NCBI GenBank assembly: GCA_003331685.1 | Contig: QOPK01000001.1 | Location: forward strand, 1 to 40,617 | DNA from: Halieaceae bacterium | GTDB lineage: Bacteria > Pseudomonadota > Gammaproteobacteria > Pseudomonadales > Halieaceae | Length of the DNA stretch: 40,617 nt | Direction of reading: 5' to 3' | Shown here: in pieces, positions 1 through 8,573 of the stretch | How the letters are laid out: every line of letters begins with the position of its first letter | Numbering within the stretch: the stretch's first letter is position 1 | The notes under the pieces: generated by a model | Databases searched by the model: none | What the model saw: the letters and a program-made list of their open reading frames with translations, nothing else | Told to the model about the DNA's origin: nothing | Made by a program: the position numbers and the translations under genes

Positions 1-86
1 CCCTCAAAGGTCTCGGCGAGCCGCTCGGCCAATGCCGACTTGCCCGACGCGGTGGGGCCCATCAAGGCCAACACGGGTTCGGTCAC
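1..86 (-). CDS. miaA: tRNA dimethylallyltransferase, N-terminal fragment (runs off the window)
   Basis: Only the first 28 codons lie in the window. They read VTEPVLALMGPTASGKSALA and onward, which contains the family's P-loop GPTASGKS. MiaA transfers a dimethylallyl group to A37 of tRNAs that read UNN codons. The likely start is a GTG at 84-86, two bases after the mutL stop, so the gene is the downstream member of the tsaE-amidase-mutL-miaA operon, as in E. coli. The GTG start is inferred from spacing and from the usual short lead-in before the P-loop. The rest of the gene is outside the window. Confidence 0.88.
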   Translation of the reverse strand, partial: MTEPVLALMGPTASGKSALAERLAETFE

Positions 87-88
87 GA

Positions 89-1918
89 TCAGCGTCCGCG
101 CAGAAACAGTTTGTCTAGATCTGCCATACCCAGCTGCACCCAGGTGGGCCGACCATGGTTGCACTGCCCGGATCGCTCCGTCTCTTCCATATCACGCAAC
201 AGCGCATTCATCTCGGGCAGCGTCAAACGACGATTGGCACGCACCGAGCCGTGACAGGCCATGGTCGAGAGTAATTCATCAAGTGAGCTGGCAATGCGGT
301 CACTGGTGCCGAACTCGAGAAGATCAGACAGCACGTCGCGCACCAGCGCTTCCGCATCGGCGTCTTTGAGCGGCGCAGGGAGTTCACGACAGACCACTGC
401 CTCCTCGCCGACTGCTTCAACCAACACTCCCAGCGATGCCAACTCTTCAGCCTGCTCAGCAGCGATCGCCGCCTCTCTGTTCGATACGGCGAGCGTAATG
501 GGCACCAGCAGCGGCTGGCGTGTGATGCCCGCACCCTCTCTGGCCTGTTTCAACCTTTCATAGGTAATTCTCTCGTGCGCCGCGTGCATATCGACCAGCA
601 CCATCCCGTGCTGATTCTCGGCAAGGATATACACACCGTGAAGCTGCGCCACGGCAAACCCGAGCGGCGGAATCTCGGCAGATTGCTCACTGAACTCTGG
701 CTGGAGCGCACTGCTCGCCCGCTGCAGCATCGGCGAGGCATACCCGGAGCTCACCGTGCCAAACTGTCCACGGTCGCCACCCGCGCCGCTGATTGACGCC
801 CCAGCCTGGACTGAAAACGAAGCGGGTAATCCACCGGGTGATAGCCCCATGGTCGATTGCTGCGCAACCGCCTCGACCATTTCCGCCGCAGCCGATGACT
901 GGCTTTGACCCGGTCTGACATCTGCCAGCGCCCGGGACAATGTACCGAATAAAAAGTCGTGCACCCCACGGCTTTCGCGGAACCGCACCTCGTGCTTGGT
1001 CGGATGCACATTCACATCAACGCCCGCCGGATCAAGCTCGAGGAACAACACAAAAGCGGGGTGACGGCCATGAAACAGCACATCACGATAGGCCTGCCGA
1101 ATGGCGTGAGAGACCAACTTGTCGCGTATCACCCGGCCATTCACGAAGAAGTACTGCAGATCTGCCTGGCTACGGGAAAACGTCGGTTCCGCCACCCAGC
1201 CCCAGAGTTTGAGCAAACCCGCCTCGCGCTCGATCGTCACCGCGTGCTCGGCGAACGCTTTGCCACAAATGGTTGCAATGCGCCGATTGCGCTCGCTCTC
1301 ATTGCCTGCCGCGCCCAACTGCAGCGTTTGCTTACCGTTGTGGTGCAGCGTAAACGTCACGTCCGGTCGGGACAAAGCCTGACGTTTAATGACCTCGTGG
1401 ATGTGACCGAACTCGGTTTTTTCGGTGCGCAGAAACTTTCGTCGTGCGGGCGTGTTGTAAAACAGATCACGCACCTCGAGGGTAGTGCCGCGGGGGTGCG
1501 GCGCCGGGCGCACCGACACCGCCATCTCGCGCCCCTCGCACAGCGCTTGCTGCCCTTGTGCGGAGTGTTCATCGGTATTCGAGGTCAGGACTAACCGTGA
1601 AACCGAGGCGATAGAGGCCAATGCTTCGCCGCGGAAACCGAGCGATGCCACCGCCTCCAAATCTTCTATGGAGTCAATTTTACTGGTCGCATGACGCGCC
1701 AGCGACAGCGCAATATCGGCCTCGCTGATCCCTGCGCCGTTATCGCGGATACGCAGCAGCCTAGTGCCACCGGCCTCGACATCAATGTCGACCCGGGTGG
1801 CGCCCGCATCAAGACTGTTTTCGACGGCCTCCTTGACCACCGAAGAGGGCCGCTCCACCACTTCGCCCGCTGCGATCTGGTTGGCGAGTCGCGGCTCCAG
1901 GAGTCGGATCACGCTCAT
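89..1918 (-). CDS. mutL: DNA mismatch repair protein MutL (endonuclease-type)
   Basis: 609 residues. The N-terminal GHKL ATPase is clear: [20 protein letters not shown] and [13 protein letters not shown]. The C-terminal dimerisation domain holds [12 protein letters not shown] near residue 440, which fits the metal-binding endonuclease pattern DxHA(x2)E(x4)E. It also has the later [10 protein letters not shown] and CNHGRPTW motifs. E. coli MutL lacks this endonuclease site, so strand nicking is probably done by MutL itself rather than by a MutH. MutL links MutS-bound mismatches to strand removal. The ATG overlaps the amidase stop by four bases (ATGA), which points to translational coupling, and miaA follows almost directly. 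Confidence 0.97.
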   Translation of the reverse strand: MSVIRLLEPRLANQIAAGEVVERPSSVVKEAVENSLDAGATRVDIDVEAGGTRLLRIRDNGAGISEADIALSLARHATSKIDSIEDLEAVASLGFRGEALASIASVSRLVLTSNTDEHSAQGQQALCEGREMAVSVRPAPHPRGTTLEVRDLFYNTPARRKFLRTEKTEFGHIHEVIKRQALSRPDVTFTLHHNGKQTLQLGAAGNESERNRRIATICGKAFAEHAVTIEREAGLLKLWGWVAEPTFSRSQADLQYFFVNGRVIRDKLVSHAIRQAYRDVLFHGRHPAFVLFLELDPAGVDVNVHPTKHEVRFRESRGVHDFLFGTLSRALADVRPGQSQSSAAAEMVEAVAQQSTMGLSPGGLPASFSVQAGASISGAGGDRGQFGTVSSGYASPMLQRASSALQPEFSEQSAEIPPLGFAVAQLHGVYILAENQHGMVLVDMHAAHERITYERLKQAREGAGITRQPLLVPITLAVSNREAAIAAEQAEELASLGVLVEAVGEEAVVCRELPAPLKDADAEALVRDVLSDLLEFGTSDRIASSLDELLSTMACHGSVRANRRLTLPEMNALLRDMEETERSGQCNHGRPTWVQLGMADLDKLFLRGR

Positions 1919-3288
1919 GCCTCGGGTATCAACAATGTCTGGCCCACATAGATCATGTCGCGGCTAAGTCCGTTATTGGTTTTGATCGAAGCGACGGTCA
2001 CACCATAGCGCTCGGCAATTTCTGAAAGTGTGTCCCCTGCTCCGATAGTGACCTCTCTGCCGCCCTGTTCCCGTTGCCAGGCCAGCAAAGTGCCGGGCGG
2101 CGGCTGGCGGGCGAACCAGCTCTGTATGCCGCGACGAATTGCTCTGGCCATCTTGTCCTGATATGCCGGCATGGCAAGACGCTCCGCTTCACCCGGGTTG
2201 GAGATAAATCCCGTCTCAATGAGTAGCGAGGGGACGTCCGGGGACTTCAGTACCGCGAAGCCTGCCTGCTCCACCCGCTTTTTATGTAAGCGGGCGACGC
2301 CGTCGATCTGCTCTAGAATCAATGCACCCAAATTCAGGCTGGTGTCCAGCGTACCCGTCATCGACAAATCTGCCAGTACCCCCGCCAACATGGGATCCAT
2401 TTCTGCCAGTTCCACCCCCCCTACGAGATCCGCAGAGTTCTCGGTGTCGGCGAGATATTGTGCCGTGGTGGAAGTCGCCCCGCGCATCGAGAGCGCATAA
2501 ACTGATGCGCCGTGGGCCGACTTTTCCCGAAACGCATCGGCGTGAATCGAGACAAACAAATCTGCCTCCAACGCCCGCGCCTTATCGCGACGATTTTTCA
2601 GGCTCACATAATAGTCCCCGGTGCGAACCAGCACCGGCTTGAAGCCCGGTATTTTCGCCAGTTGGTTTTCCAAACGACGCGCAATCTGCAGCACCACGGT
2701 TTTCTCTCGCAGCCCGCCCGGCCCCAGCGCGCCGGGGTCCTCACCGCCATGCCCGGGGTCGATGGCAATAACAATATCTCGACGGCTCTCCAGCGACTCC
2801 ACCGACAACACCGGCTCGGGCTCCTCGGTGGGTGTCTTATCAAACAGGTCAATCACCACCCGATGACCCGTAGTGTCATTCGGTGGCAACAAAAACACCG
2901 AGGTGCTGACCGATGCGCTTAGGTCAAAAACCAGACGTAAATCTGCGCCCTGACGAATACCCGAGCGCACCCCGCTGAGCGGAGTTCCCTCGAGGGGCAG
3001 CGCGTTAATGCTTGCGGTCAATCGACTCTGCGATAAATCGACCACGAATCGCTCGGGGTTCTCGAGTGAGAGCGTGCTGAACTCCGCAGCTTCAGAAAGA
3101 TCAAGTACCACCCGGGTGTGGTCAGGTGCGCGCCACAGTCGCACTGCGTCGACGTCGGCTGCGGAGACAGTCAACACTGACACCAGCACCCACGCGATCG
3201 CCGCAAGTGCCCTGAGCAAAGCGTGCGCGGCGCGCAGAGGGACTGATGCCGGGATTTGGCTGACGGCTTTTCTCCGATTCAAGGGCAT
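1915..3288 (-). CDS. amiB: N-acetylmuramoyl-L-alanine amidase with AMIN and LysM domains
   Basis: 457 residues from the ATG at 3286-3288. That start is chosen because it is followed by a signal peptide (basic start, then [17 protein letters not shown]) and lies one base after the tsaE stop; a longer upstream reading would overlap tsaE. Order: signal peptide, AMIN domain (about 40-140) for septal targeting, a zinc Amidase_3 domain ([29 protein letters not shown]), and a C-terminal LysM ([15 protein letters not shown]). It cleaves the stem peptide from N-acetylmuramic acid in periplasmic peptidoglycan, mainly for daughter-cell separation. The position before mutL matches E. coli amiB. The symbol is by synteny; amiC-type naming would be equally defensible. 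Confidence 0.95.
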   Translation of the reverse strand: MPLNRRKAVSQIPASVPLRAAHALLRALAAIAWVLVSVLTVSAADVDAVRLWRAPDHTRVVLDLSEAAEFSTLSLENPERFVVDLSQSRLTASINALPLEGTPLSGVRSGIRQGADLRLVFDLSASVSTSVFLLPPNDTTGHRVVIDLFDKTPTEEPEPVLSVESLESRRDIVIAIDPGHGGEDPGALGPGGLREKTVVLQIARRLENQLAKIPGFKPVLVRTGDYYVSLKNRRDKARALEADLFVSIHADAFREKSAHGASVYALSMRGATSTTAQYLADTENSADLVGGVELAEMDPMLAGVLADLSMTGTLDTSLNLGALILEQIDGVARLHKKRVEQAGFAVLKSPDVPSLLIETGFISNPGEAERLAMPAYQDKMARAIRRGIQSWFARQPPPGTLLAWQREQGGREVTIGAGDTLSEIAERYGVTVASIKTNNGLSRDMIYVGQTLLIPEA

Positions 3289-3289
3289 G

Positions 3290-3760
3290 TCAATCTGACA
3301 ACGCTTCAAGCAAGACGGGATCGGCAGCGCGCACCGTGGCTTTCCGTCCCAAACCCTCGGACGCCAACGTAATATCGAGGGTAGCCGGCGGCAGCTGTGC
3401 CTCTGCACGCTCGGGCCATTCGATGAGGAGAATGCCCTCTGCAGAGAGATAGTCATCCAGGCCCAGATACGCCAACTCCTTTGCATCGCCAAGACGATAA
3501 AGATCAAGGTGAAAGACCGGCCCGCCGGGCACCGACTCATAGGGCTCCACCAGGGTGTAGGTCGGACTCTTCACCGATCCATCATGGCCTCGCCCACGCA
3601 AGAATCCGCGACTAAAGGTCGTCTTGCCAGCGCCCAGATCACCGCGCAGAAAAATCACCTGTGGGACCTGCGCCTCGCCCGCCACTTGGCTGCCCAACGC
3701 AAGCGTCGCCGTCTCGTCAGACAACTCAAATTCTCGGTGATAGGACAAGGCCTCGGTCAT
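3290..3760 (-). CDS. tsaE: tRNA threonylcarbamoyladenosine biosynthesis ATPase TsaE
   Basis: 156 residues from the ATG at 3758-3760. An alternative ATG ten codons upstream would add a non-conserved extension. The P-loop is RGDLGAGKTTFSRGF, followed by SPTYTLVEPY and HLDLYRLGDAKEL, all hallmarks of the YjeE/TsaE family. TsaE is the ATPase that, with TsaB and TsaD, makes the t6A37 modification of ANN-decoding tRNAs. It heads the operon tsaE-amidase-mutL-miaA and is separated from divergent queG by 46 bp, which must hold both promoters. In E. coli nnr sits between queG and tsaE; it is absent here. Confidence 0.95.
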   Translation of the reverse strand: MTEALSYHREFELSDETATLALGSQVAGEAQVPQVIFLRGDLGAGKTTFSRGFLRGRGHDGSVKSPTYTLVEPYESVPGGPVFHLDLYRLGDAKELAYLGLDDYLSAEGILLIEWPERAEAQLPPATLDITLASEGLGRKATVRAADPVLLEALSD

Positions 3761-3806
3761 TCGCGAAGTGTACCGCGCCGGGCCGGGCATCTGTCACAAT
3801 CCCAAT

Positions 3807-4889
3807 ATGACAGTTCCTATTGCCGAAGCGGGCAGCAGCCCTGATCCTGCCGACACAGCGCCACTGGACACAATCCGTCAGTGGGGTCACGAGCTGGGCT
3901 TTCAGGCGCTGGGCTTTACCGGTATTGATCTCGCCCAGCACCGAGACTATCTCGGCAAATGGCTGGAGGCCGGCTACCACGGTGAGATGCAGTGGATGAC
4001 CAGCCATGGCCACAAACGCACCCATCCCGATGCGCTCGTACCGGGCACCTGCACCGTCATCACCGCACGAATGGATTACCTGCCCGCGGGAGAGGACCCG
4101 GAGGCCGTCCTGGCATCATCCGAGAAGGCCTATATCTCTCGCTATGCACTGGGGCGCGACTATCACAAGTTGGTGCGTGGCAGGCTGGCCAAATTGGCCA
4201 AGCGCATCGAGAAGCAATTGGGCGGCGGCCAATATCGCGCCTTTGTCGATAGCGCCCCCGTGCTGGAGCGGGCACTCGCTGAAAACGCCGGGCTTGGCTG
4301 GATTGGCAAGAACACCATGCTGTTAAACGACAAAGCGGGGTCCTGGTTTTTCCTCGGCGAAATCTATACCAATATCCCACTGCCTCCAGACCCGCCGCAG
4401 GACACTGAGCATTGCGGTAGTTGCCGTGCTTGCCTCGATGTCTGTCCCACCAATGCGTTTACCGCGCCTTGGGTGCTCGATGCGCGCAAGTGCATCTCCT
4501 ACCTGACCATTGAGTTCAACGGCGTGATTCCCGAATCACTGCGGCCGGCCATGGGAAATCGCATTTATGGTTGTGATGACTGTCAGCTGGTATGTCCCTG
4601 GAACAAGTTTGCCCAGCAAACCAGAGAGCCTGATTTCGCGCCCCGTCATGGTCTCGACGCAATCGACCTGCTGGAGTGCTTCGGCTGGGACGAGCCAACC
4701 TTTAACGCTCGTACTGAAGGCTCAGCGATTCGCCGCATTGGGTTTGAACGGTGGCGCCGAAATATCGCCATCGCGCTGGGCAACGCCGAATCTACTGACG
4801 CCATTCGCGCAGCACTTCAAACAGCGCTGGAGGATCCCTCAGAGTTAGTGCGCGAACATGCTCAGTGGGCGCTTGCACAACACCATTGA
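3807..4889 (+). CDS. queG: Epoxyqueuosine reductase
   Basis: 360 residues from the ATG at 3807; upstream in-frame codons belong to the divergent promoter region. It has two ferredoxin-type 4Fe-4S clusters, CGSCRACLDVCP near residue 203 and GCDDCQLVCPWN near 256. The N-terminal cobalamin-binding half includes ENAGLGWIGKNTMLL, and a HEAT-like helical tail ends the protein. QueG reduces epoxyqueuosine to queuosine at the wobble base of tRNAs for Tyr, His, Asn and Asp, in the cytoplasm. It is transcribed away from tsaE. The short gap to convergent orn (54 bp) shows no clear terminator. Confidence 0.96.
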   Translation: MTVPIAEAGSSPDPADTAPLDTIRQWGHELGFQALGFTGIDLAQHRDYLGKWLEAGYHGEMQWMTSHGHKRTHPDALVPGTCTVITARMDYLPAGEDPEAVLASSEKAYISRYALGRDYHKLVRGRLAKLAKRIEKQLGGGQYRAFVDSAPVLERALAENAGLGWIGKNTMLLNDKAGSWFFLGEIYTNIPLPPDPPQDTEHCGSCRACLDVCPTNAFTAPWVLDARKCISYLTIEFNGVIPESLRPAMGNRIYGCDDCQLVCPWNKFAQQTREPDFAPRHGLDAIDLLECFGWDEPTFNARTEGSAIRRIGFERWRRNIAIALGNAESTDAIRAALQTALEDPSELVREHAQWALAQHH

Positions 4890-4943
4890 GTCCCTCATAT
4901 CACTGCGCTCCCTGCGGCACTGCGCTTGCCTCAACACCTCGCT

Positions 4944-5495
4944 TTAGGGTGACTCAACGCGCATAAAATGCGTGCGGTAGTGCCGCAATTCCTCGATCGA
5001 CTCGCGAATATCTTCTAGCGCCTGGTGTGCGCCCTGCTTGGGCGCTTGGGGTAAATCCGGGCGCCACCGCTGCATCAGTATCTTGAGCGTGCTGACGTCC
5101 AGATTCCGATAGTGGAAAAATGTCTCGAGCTCCGGCATATGGCGCGCCATGAAGCGGCGGTCCTGACAAATAGAATTGCCGCACATAGGCGATTTTCCCT
5201 CGGGCACCCACTGGCGGAGGAATTCAAGCGTCAACTCGGCCGCTGCCGATTCCGACACGGAACTCGCGCGAACGCGATCAACCAGGCCCGAGCCAGCGTG
5301 GGTGCGAGTGTTCCACTCGTCCATCGCATCAAGCGCCTCGGGAGGCTGGTGGATCGCCAGCACCGGGCCTTCCGCCAGCACGGTCAGGTTCGTGTCAGTG
5401 ACAATAGTGGCGATTTCAATGACGCGATGCGCCTCGGGGATCAACCCGGTCATCTCCATATCGACCCAAATCCAATTGTGGTCACTGACCGCCAT
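4944..5495 (-). CDS. orn: Oligoribonuclease
   Basis: 183 residues, the usual length. DEDDh exonuclease motifs are visible: WVDMEMTGL with the first acidic pair, then [12 protein letters not shown], and [17 protein letters not shown] with the catalytic His and Asp. Orn degrades 2-5-nt RNA fragments, including pGpG from cyclic-di-GMP turnover, to mononucleotides in the cytoplasm. The ATG is preceded by a GAGGT ribosome-binding sequence. It is divergent from rsgA, the same pairing as in E. coli and Pseudomonas. Confidence 0.97.
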   Translation of the reverse strand: MAVSDHNWIWVDMEMTGLIPEAHRVIEIATIVTDTNLTVLAEGPVLAIHQPPEALDAMDEWNTRTHAGSGLVDRVRASSVSESAAAELTLEFLRQWVPEGKSPMCGNSICQDRRFMARHMPELETFFHYRNLDVSTLKILMQRWRPDLPQAPKQGAHQALEDIRESIEELRHYRTHFMRVESP

Positions 5496-5590
5496 TACCT
5501 CACTCCTTTTCTACCCGACGCTAGCCACACCAACCCACGGTGCTCGCCTGCCAATGCGCAGGGCGTCGCTGGGTGGCATACACTAGCACG

Positions 5591-6547
5591 ATGACCAAAC
5601 GTCGCCTCACCGATCAGCAAGCCCGCCGCATTAAGGCGCAGCGCTCGTCCGGGGGTGATATTGCCGCAGAGACAGGGCAACCCGGCGCGGTGATCGCGCG
5701 TTATGGCAAGCAGGCACTCATTGAGACACGCTCTGGCGATCGCCTGCTCTGCCACCTGCGGGCGCACCTTGAGTCCCCGGTGGCTGGTGACGAAATTCTC
5801 TGGCTACCGACGGAGGAAACCGGCGTAGTAGATGCGTTGGTCACGCGACGCAATGTGCTACAGCGGCCCGACGCTCAGGGGCGGCTCCGCCCTGTCGCCG
5901 CTAATATCGACCTTATGCTGATTGTCTTTGCGCCGGAGCCCGCGCCCCAGGCCAACTTGATTGACCGTTATCTGGTTGCGGCAGAGAACATGGAGGTCGA
6001 GGCCGCGTTGGTGCTCAATAAGGCCGACCTACTCGAATCTGGCGATGAACTAGCGAGGCAGCTCGACCGGTATGCCGAGCTAGGCTACCGCACGCTGACC
6101 ACCCATAATCAGCTGCCCGATGCCAGTGACCTGACAGCGCTCATTGGGCAGGACACGCTTGTGTTGGTAGGACAGTCGGGAGTCGGAAAGTCCTCGCTGA
6201 TTCAGCGCTTGCTGCCGGAGGCATCGATTCGTGTTGGCGCGCTGTCGGAAGTCGCCGACAAAGGCCGACACACCACCACCACTGCCGAGCTGTTCCATCT
6301 GCCGGGAGGTGGCCGGCTCATCGACTCGCCGGGGGTGCGCGACTTTGGGCTCACCCACGTAGCACCCGAAACCGTCTTCAACGGCTTCAGGGAATTCTCG
6401 CCCTTTTTGGGTCAGTGCCGCTTTCGGGACTGCCAGCATCAGAGGGAACCCGGCTGTGCACTGACCGCTGCGGTTGAGAATGGGGAAATCAGCAGCGAGC
6501 GCTTCGAGAGTTTTCAGCAGATCGTGGCCACTCTAGCTACTACTTAG
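5591..6547 (+). CDS. rsgA: Ribosome small-subunit-dependent GTPase RsgA
   Basis: 318 residues from the ATG at 5591; 17 upstream in-frame codons are not RsgA-like. After an N-terminal OB fold the G motifs appear in the permuted order typical of the family: NKAD (G4), then GQSGVGKSSL (G1), then DSPGV (G3). The C-terminal zinc motif is C-RFRD-C-QHQREPG-C. RsgA is a late 30S maturation checkpoint that releases assembly factors upon GTP hydrolysis. It is divergent from orn (95 bp) and convergent with psd (21 bp). A TACACT sequence at 5579-5584 could be a -10 element, but it would leave almost no leader. Confidence 0.96.
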   Translation: MTKRRLTDQQARRIKAQRSSGGDIAAETGQPGAVIARYGKQALIETRSGDRLLCHLRAHLESPVAGDEILWLPTEETGVVDALVTRRNVLQRPDAQGRLRPVAANIDLMLIVFAPEPAPQANLIDRYLVAAENMEVEAALVLNKADLLESGDELARQLDRYAELGYRTLTTHNQLPDASDLTALIGQDTLVLVGQSGVGKSSLIQRLLPEASIRVGALSEVADKGRHTTTTAELFHLPGGGRLIDSPGVRDFGLTHVAPETVFNGFREFSPFLGQCRFRDCQHQREPGCALTAAVENGEISSERFESFQQIVATLATT

Positions 6548-6568
6548 GTGGACTCTTTAGTACGATTT

Positions 6569-7423
6569 TTAATAGGACCCTGCCCGCTCCGGCGCCTGCG
6601 CGAGCGCTGCGCGCACCTTGACAGTATCACCCGCTTCATTGGCCCACTCGAGATCACCCGCTTCGGTCACCAGCACGACCGTCGAGCCAAGAAAAAAGCG
6701 ACCCAATTCCTGGCCCGCCTCCAACAGCGGGGCGTCATTCGCAGACCATACCTGCTCGCGTATTTGACCACCCGGCGTTTCCCGCCCGCCCCACACAGTG
6801 GCGATGCCCGCGACAATCATAGCGCCCACTAAAACCACCGCTACGCCGCCTTGATCGGTTTCAAAAAAGCAGACCAGTCGCTCATTGCGTGCCAACAGAC
6901 CGTCGACCCGCTCAACCGTCGCGGCATTGACGGAGAAAAGATCCCCGGGAACATAGCGCGTCTTCACCAAGTGCCCGCGGATGGGCATGTGCACACGATG
7001 GTAATCACGCGGCGCAAGATAAGTGGTGGAAAAGCATCCCTCCGCGTAACGACCGGCTTCTTCATCACTCCCCGCAAGCAGCGACTGAATAGAATAGGTC
7101 CTGCCCTTGGCCTGCACCAATTCGGAGGACGCAACGGCACCCCGCTGACTGAGCACCCCATCAGCAGGGTGGCACCAGTGGCTGCTGGCTAGCGGGCGCA
7201 TACCCTCGCGCAGCGAACGAGTGAAGAAGGCGTTGAAATGTGGGAAGTCCTCGCCTGACGAACAGGTCGCTTCGGACAAATCAATATCGTAGCTCGCCAT
7301 AAAAGTGCGGATCAGGAAATTTTTCAGCCAAACGGGGTTCTCCAGCTGAGCAAGCTTGCCCAACAGGCGAGAGAGCAGGTGCTGCGGCAAAATTGCCTGC
7401 AGCGCGGTCATTACAGATTCCAT
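6569..7423 (-). CDS. psd: Phosphatidylserine decarboxylase proenzyme
   Basis: 284 residues. The self-cleavage site is the LGST in GRFFLGSTVVL near the C-terminus, where the Ser becomes the pyruvoyl group of the alpha chain. Upstream are HFNAFFTRSLREGMRP, PADGVLS and the HRVHMP block typical of the bacterial enzyme. Psd converts phosphatidylserine to phosphatidylethanolamine at the inner membrane. E. coli also groups orn, rsgA and psd, but there psd follows rsgA on the same strand, whereas here it is convergent with it. Two ATGs (7423 and 7411) are possible starts; the first is kept. Confidence 0.95.
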   Translation of the reverse strand: MESVMTALQAILPQHLLSRLLGKLAQLENPVWLKNFLIRTFMASYDIDLSEATCSSGEDFPHFNAFFTRSLREGMRPLASSHWCHPADGVLSQRGAVASSELVQAKGRTYSIQSLLAGSDEEAGRYAEGCFSTTYLAPRDYHRVHMPIRGHLVKTRYVPGDLFSVNAATVERVDGLLARNERLVCFFETDQGGVAVVLVGAMIVAGIATVWGGRETPGGQIREQVWSANDAPLLEAGQELGRFFLGSTVVLVTEAGDLEWANEAGDTVKVRAALAQAPERAGSY

Positions 7424-7458
7424 GGTGGTAGTGTAACCTAGCGTAAACCAGCGTCCTG

Positions 7459-8538
7459 ATGCAGCTTACAATGTCTCAGCACCTTACTTTTTTGCTCTCC
7501 GCCGTCCTAGTGTCCGTACTTTCCCTCCAGGGGAATCCAGCACGCGCGCAGGAAGACATGGTCGCTGACACAGATGAGATTGGGGTCAGCGCAGAGCAGA
7601 GTAGTGAAGAGATGCCCGGCTCTGATGGCGAGCTGGCTGATGAGGTCGTTGAGTCAGAGGATGACTGGCTGGAGGACGGCAAGGATTACGCAGCGCGCAA
7701 AGCCAACGAGATGACCCAGTGGGTCGATAATTTCTTCGGCAATGACGAACGCGACCTGGAGCAGGCGGAATCACGACTGCGACTCAGAACCATCTATAAC
7801 TGGGATGAGCGCCTCGATAACGAGGCCAAGTTCCGACTGGGGGGTAAAATCTCTCTACCGCAGATTTCCAAACGACTGGATCTGGTGTTCCGCGGCGAGG
7901 ACATGGATGACTTTGGCGATGACGGTGTGGAGGACCCCTCAGAAGACCGCATTGGCTTGCAGTACCAGGTGGGACCCAAAGACATCAGAAAGCAACGCTT
8001 TGATCTAACCGTCGGGTTCGGTAGCTCCGGGCCAAAACCCGGGGTGAAGTATGTCTATCAAGACGCTTTTGCCGAGGACCTCAATTTTCGTTTCACCCAG
8101 CGCTTCACTTATGACCTCGGCGAAGGCGGCTATGGCTCGTCGCGGTTCGTACTAGACAAAGCGCTGCGCGAGCGCGAGCTGGTCAGGGCTTACACTCGAC
8201 TCCTCTACGGCGAAAAAACCGACGGCACAGAATGGTCCTCTAGCCTGTCCTACGCGCGCGGCTGGCGAGGCGATAGAGGCCGGGTGGGCGCCACCTGGTT
8301 ATATGTGGGCGCAGACGGGCAAACCGAGCCCTACGACTTCGTCAAGAACTATAAAGTCGGCGCTCGCTTCAGGCGACAGGCCTATCGGGACTGGCTATTT
8401 TGGGAAATCGAGCCCAGCTATAACTGGCGCGTGGACGAGCCCTATTTTGACCGGGAAGGGGCGTGGCGGATTGAACTCAGACTGGAGTTCCTGCTGTTCG
8501 ACAACCCGGGCGAGACGCTAGAAAAACAAATCCGCTAA
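7459..8538 (+). CDS. Predicted outer-membrane beta-barrel protein, unknown function
   Basis: I do not recognise the family. 359 residues; starts at 7459 or 7471 are both possible and neither has a strong ribosome-binding site. A signal peptide (LTFLLSAVLVSVLSL ending at ARAQ) is followed by an acidic stretch rich in Asp, Glu and Ser (about 30-75). The rest, from about residue 90, alternates polar and hydrophobic residues with many Arg, Tyr and Trp (for example WFEIEP-like and RIELRLEFLLF segments), as expected for amphipathic strands of an outer-membrane barrel. The last residues are not the usual terminal Phe. It is divergent from psd by 35 bp and convergent with the PhoH gene. Confidence 0.72.
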   Translation: MQLTMSQHLTFLLSAVLVSVLSLQGNPARAQEDMVADTDEIGVSAEQSSEEMPGSDGELADEVVESEDDWLEDGKDYAARKANEMTQWVDNFFGNDERDLEQAESRLRLRTIYNWDERLDNEAKFRLGGKISLPQISKRLDLVFRGEDMDDFGDDGVEDPSEDRIGLQYQVGPKDIRKQRFDLTVGFGSSGPKPGVKYVYQDAFAEDLNFRFTQRFTYDLGEGGYGSSRFVLDKALRERELVRAYTRLLYGEKTDGTEWSSSLSYARGWRGDRGRVGATWLYVGADGQTEPYDFVKNYKVGARFRRQAYRDWLFWEIEPSYNWRVDEPYFDREGAWRIELRLEFLLFDNPGETLEKQIR

Positions 8539-8543
8539 AGTCA

Positions 8544-8565
8544 GGCGCGCTCTGCCGAACGCGCC
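8544..8565. terminator. Possible weak hairpin between convergent genes
   Basis: GGCGCG at 8544-8549 can pair with CGCGCC at 8560-8565 across a 10-nt loop, in the 35-bp gap between the predicted outer-membrane protein gene and the convergent PhoH gene. There is no proper T-tract on either side (GTTAATAG follows), so termination activity is uncertain. Confidence 0.3.
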
Positions 8566-8573
8566 GTTAATAG

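Noticed and set aside
959..1594. Forward open frame of 211 codons inside mutL
   Set aside because: It lies fully antisense to the conserved MutL coding sequence and shows no recognisable domain.
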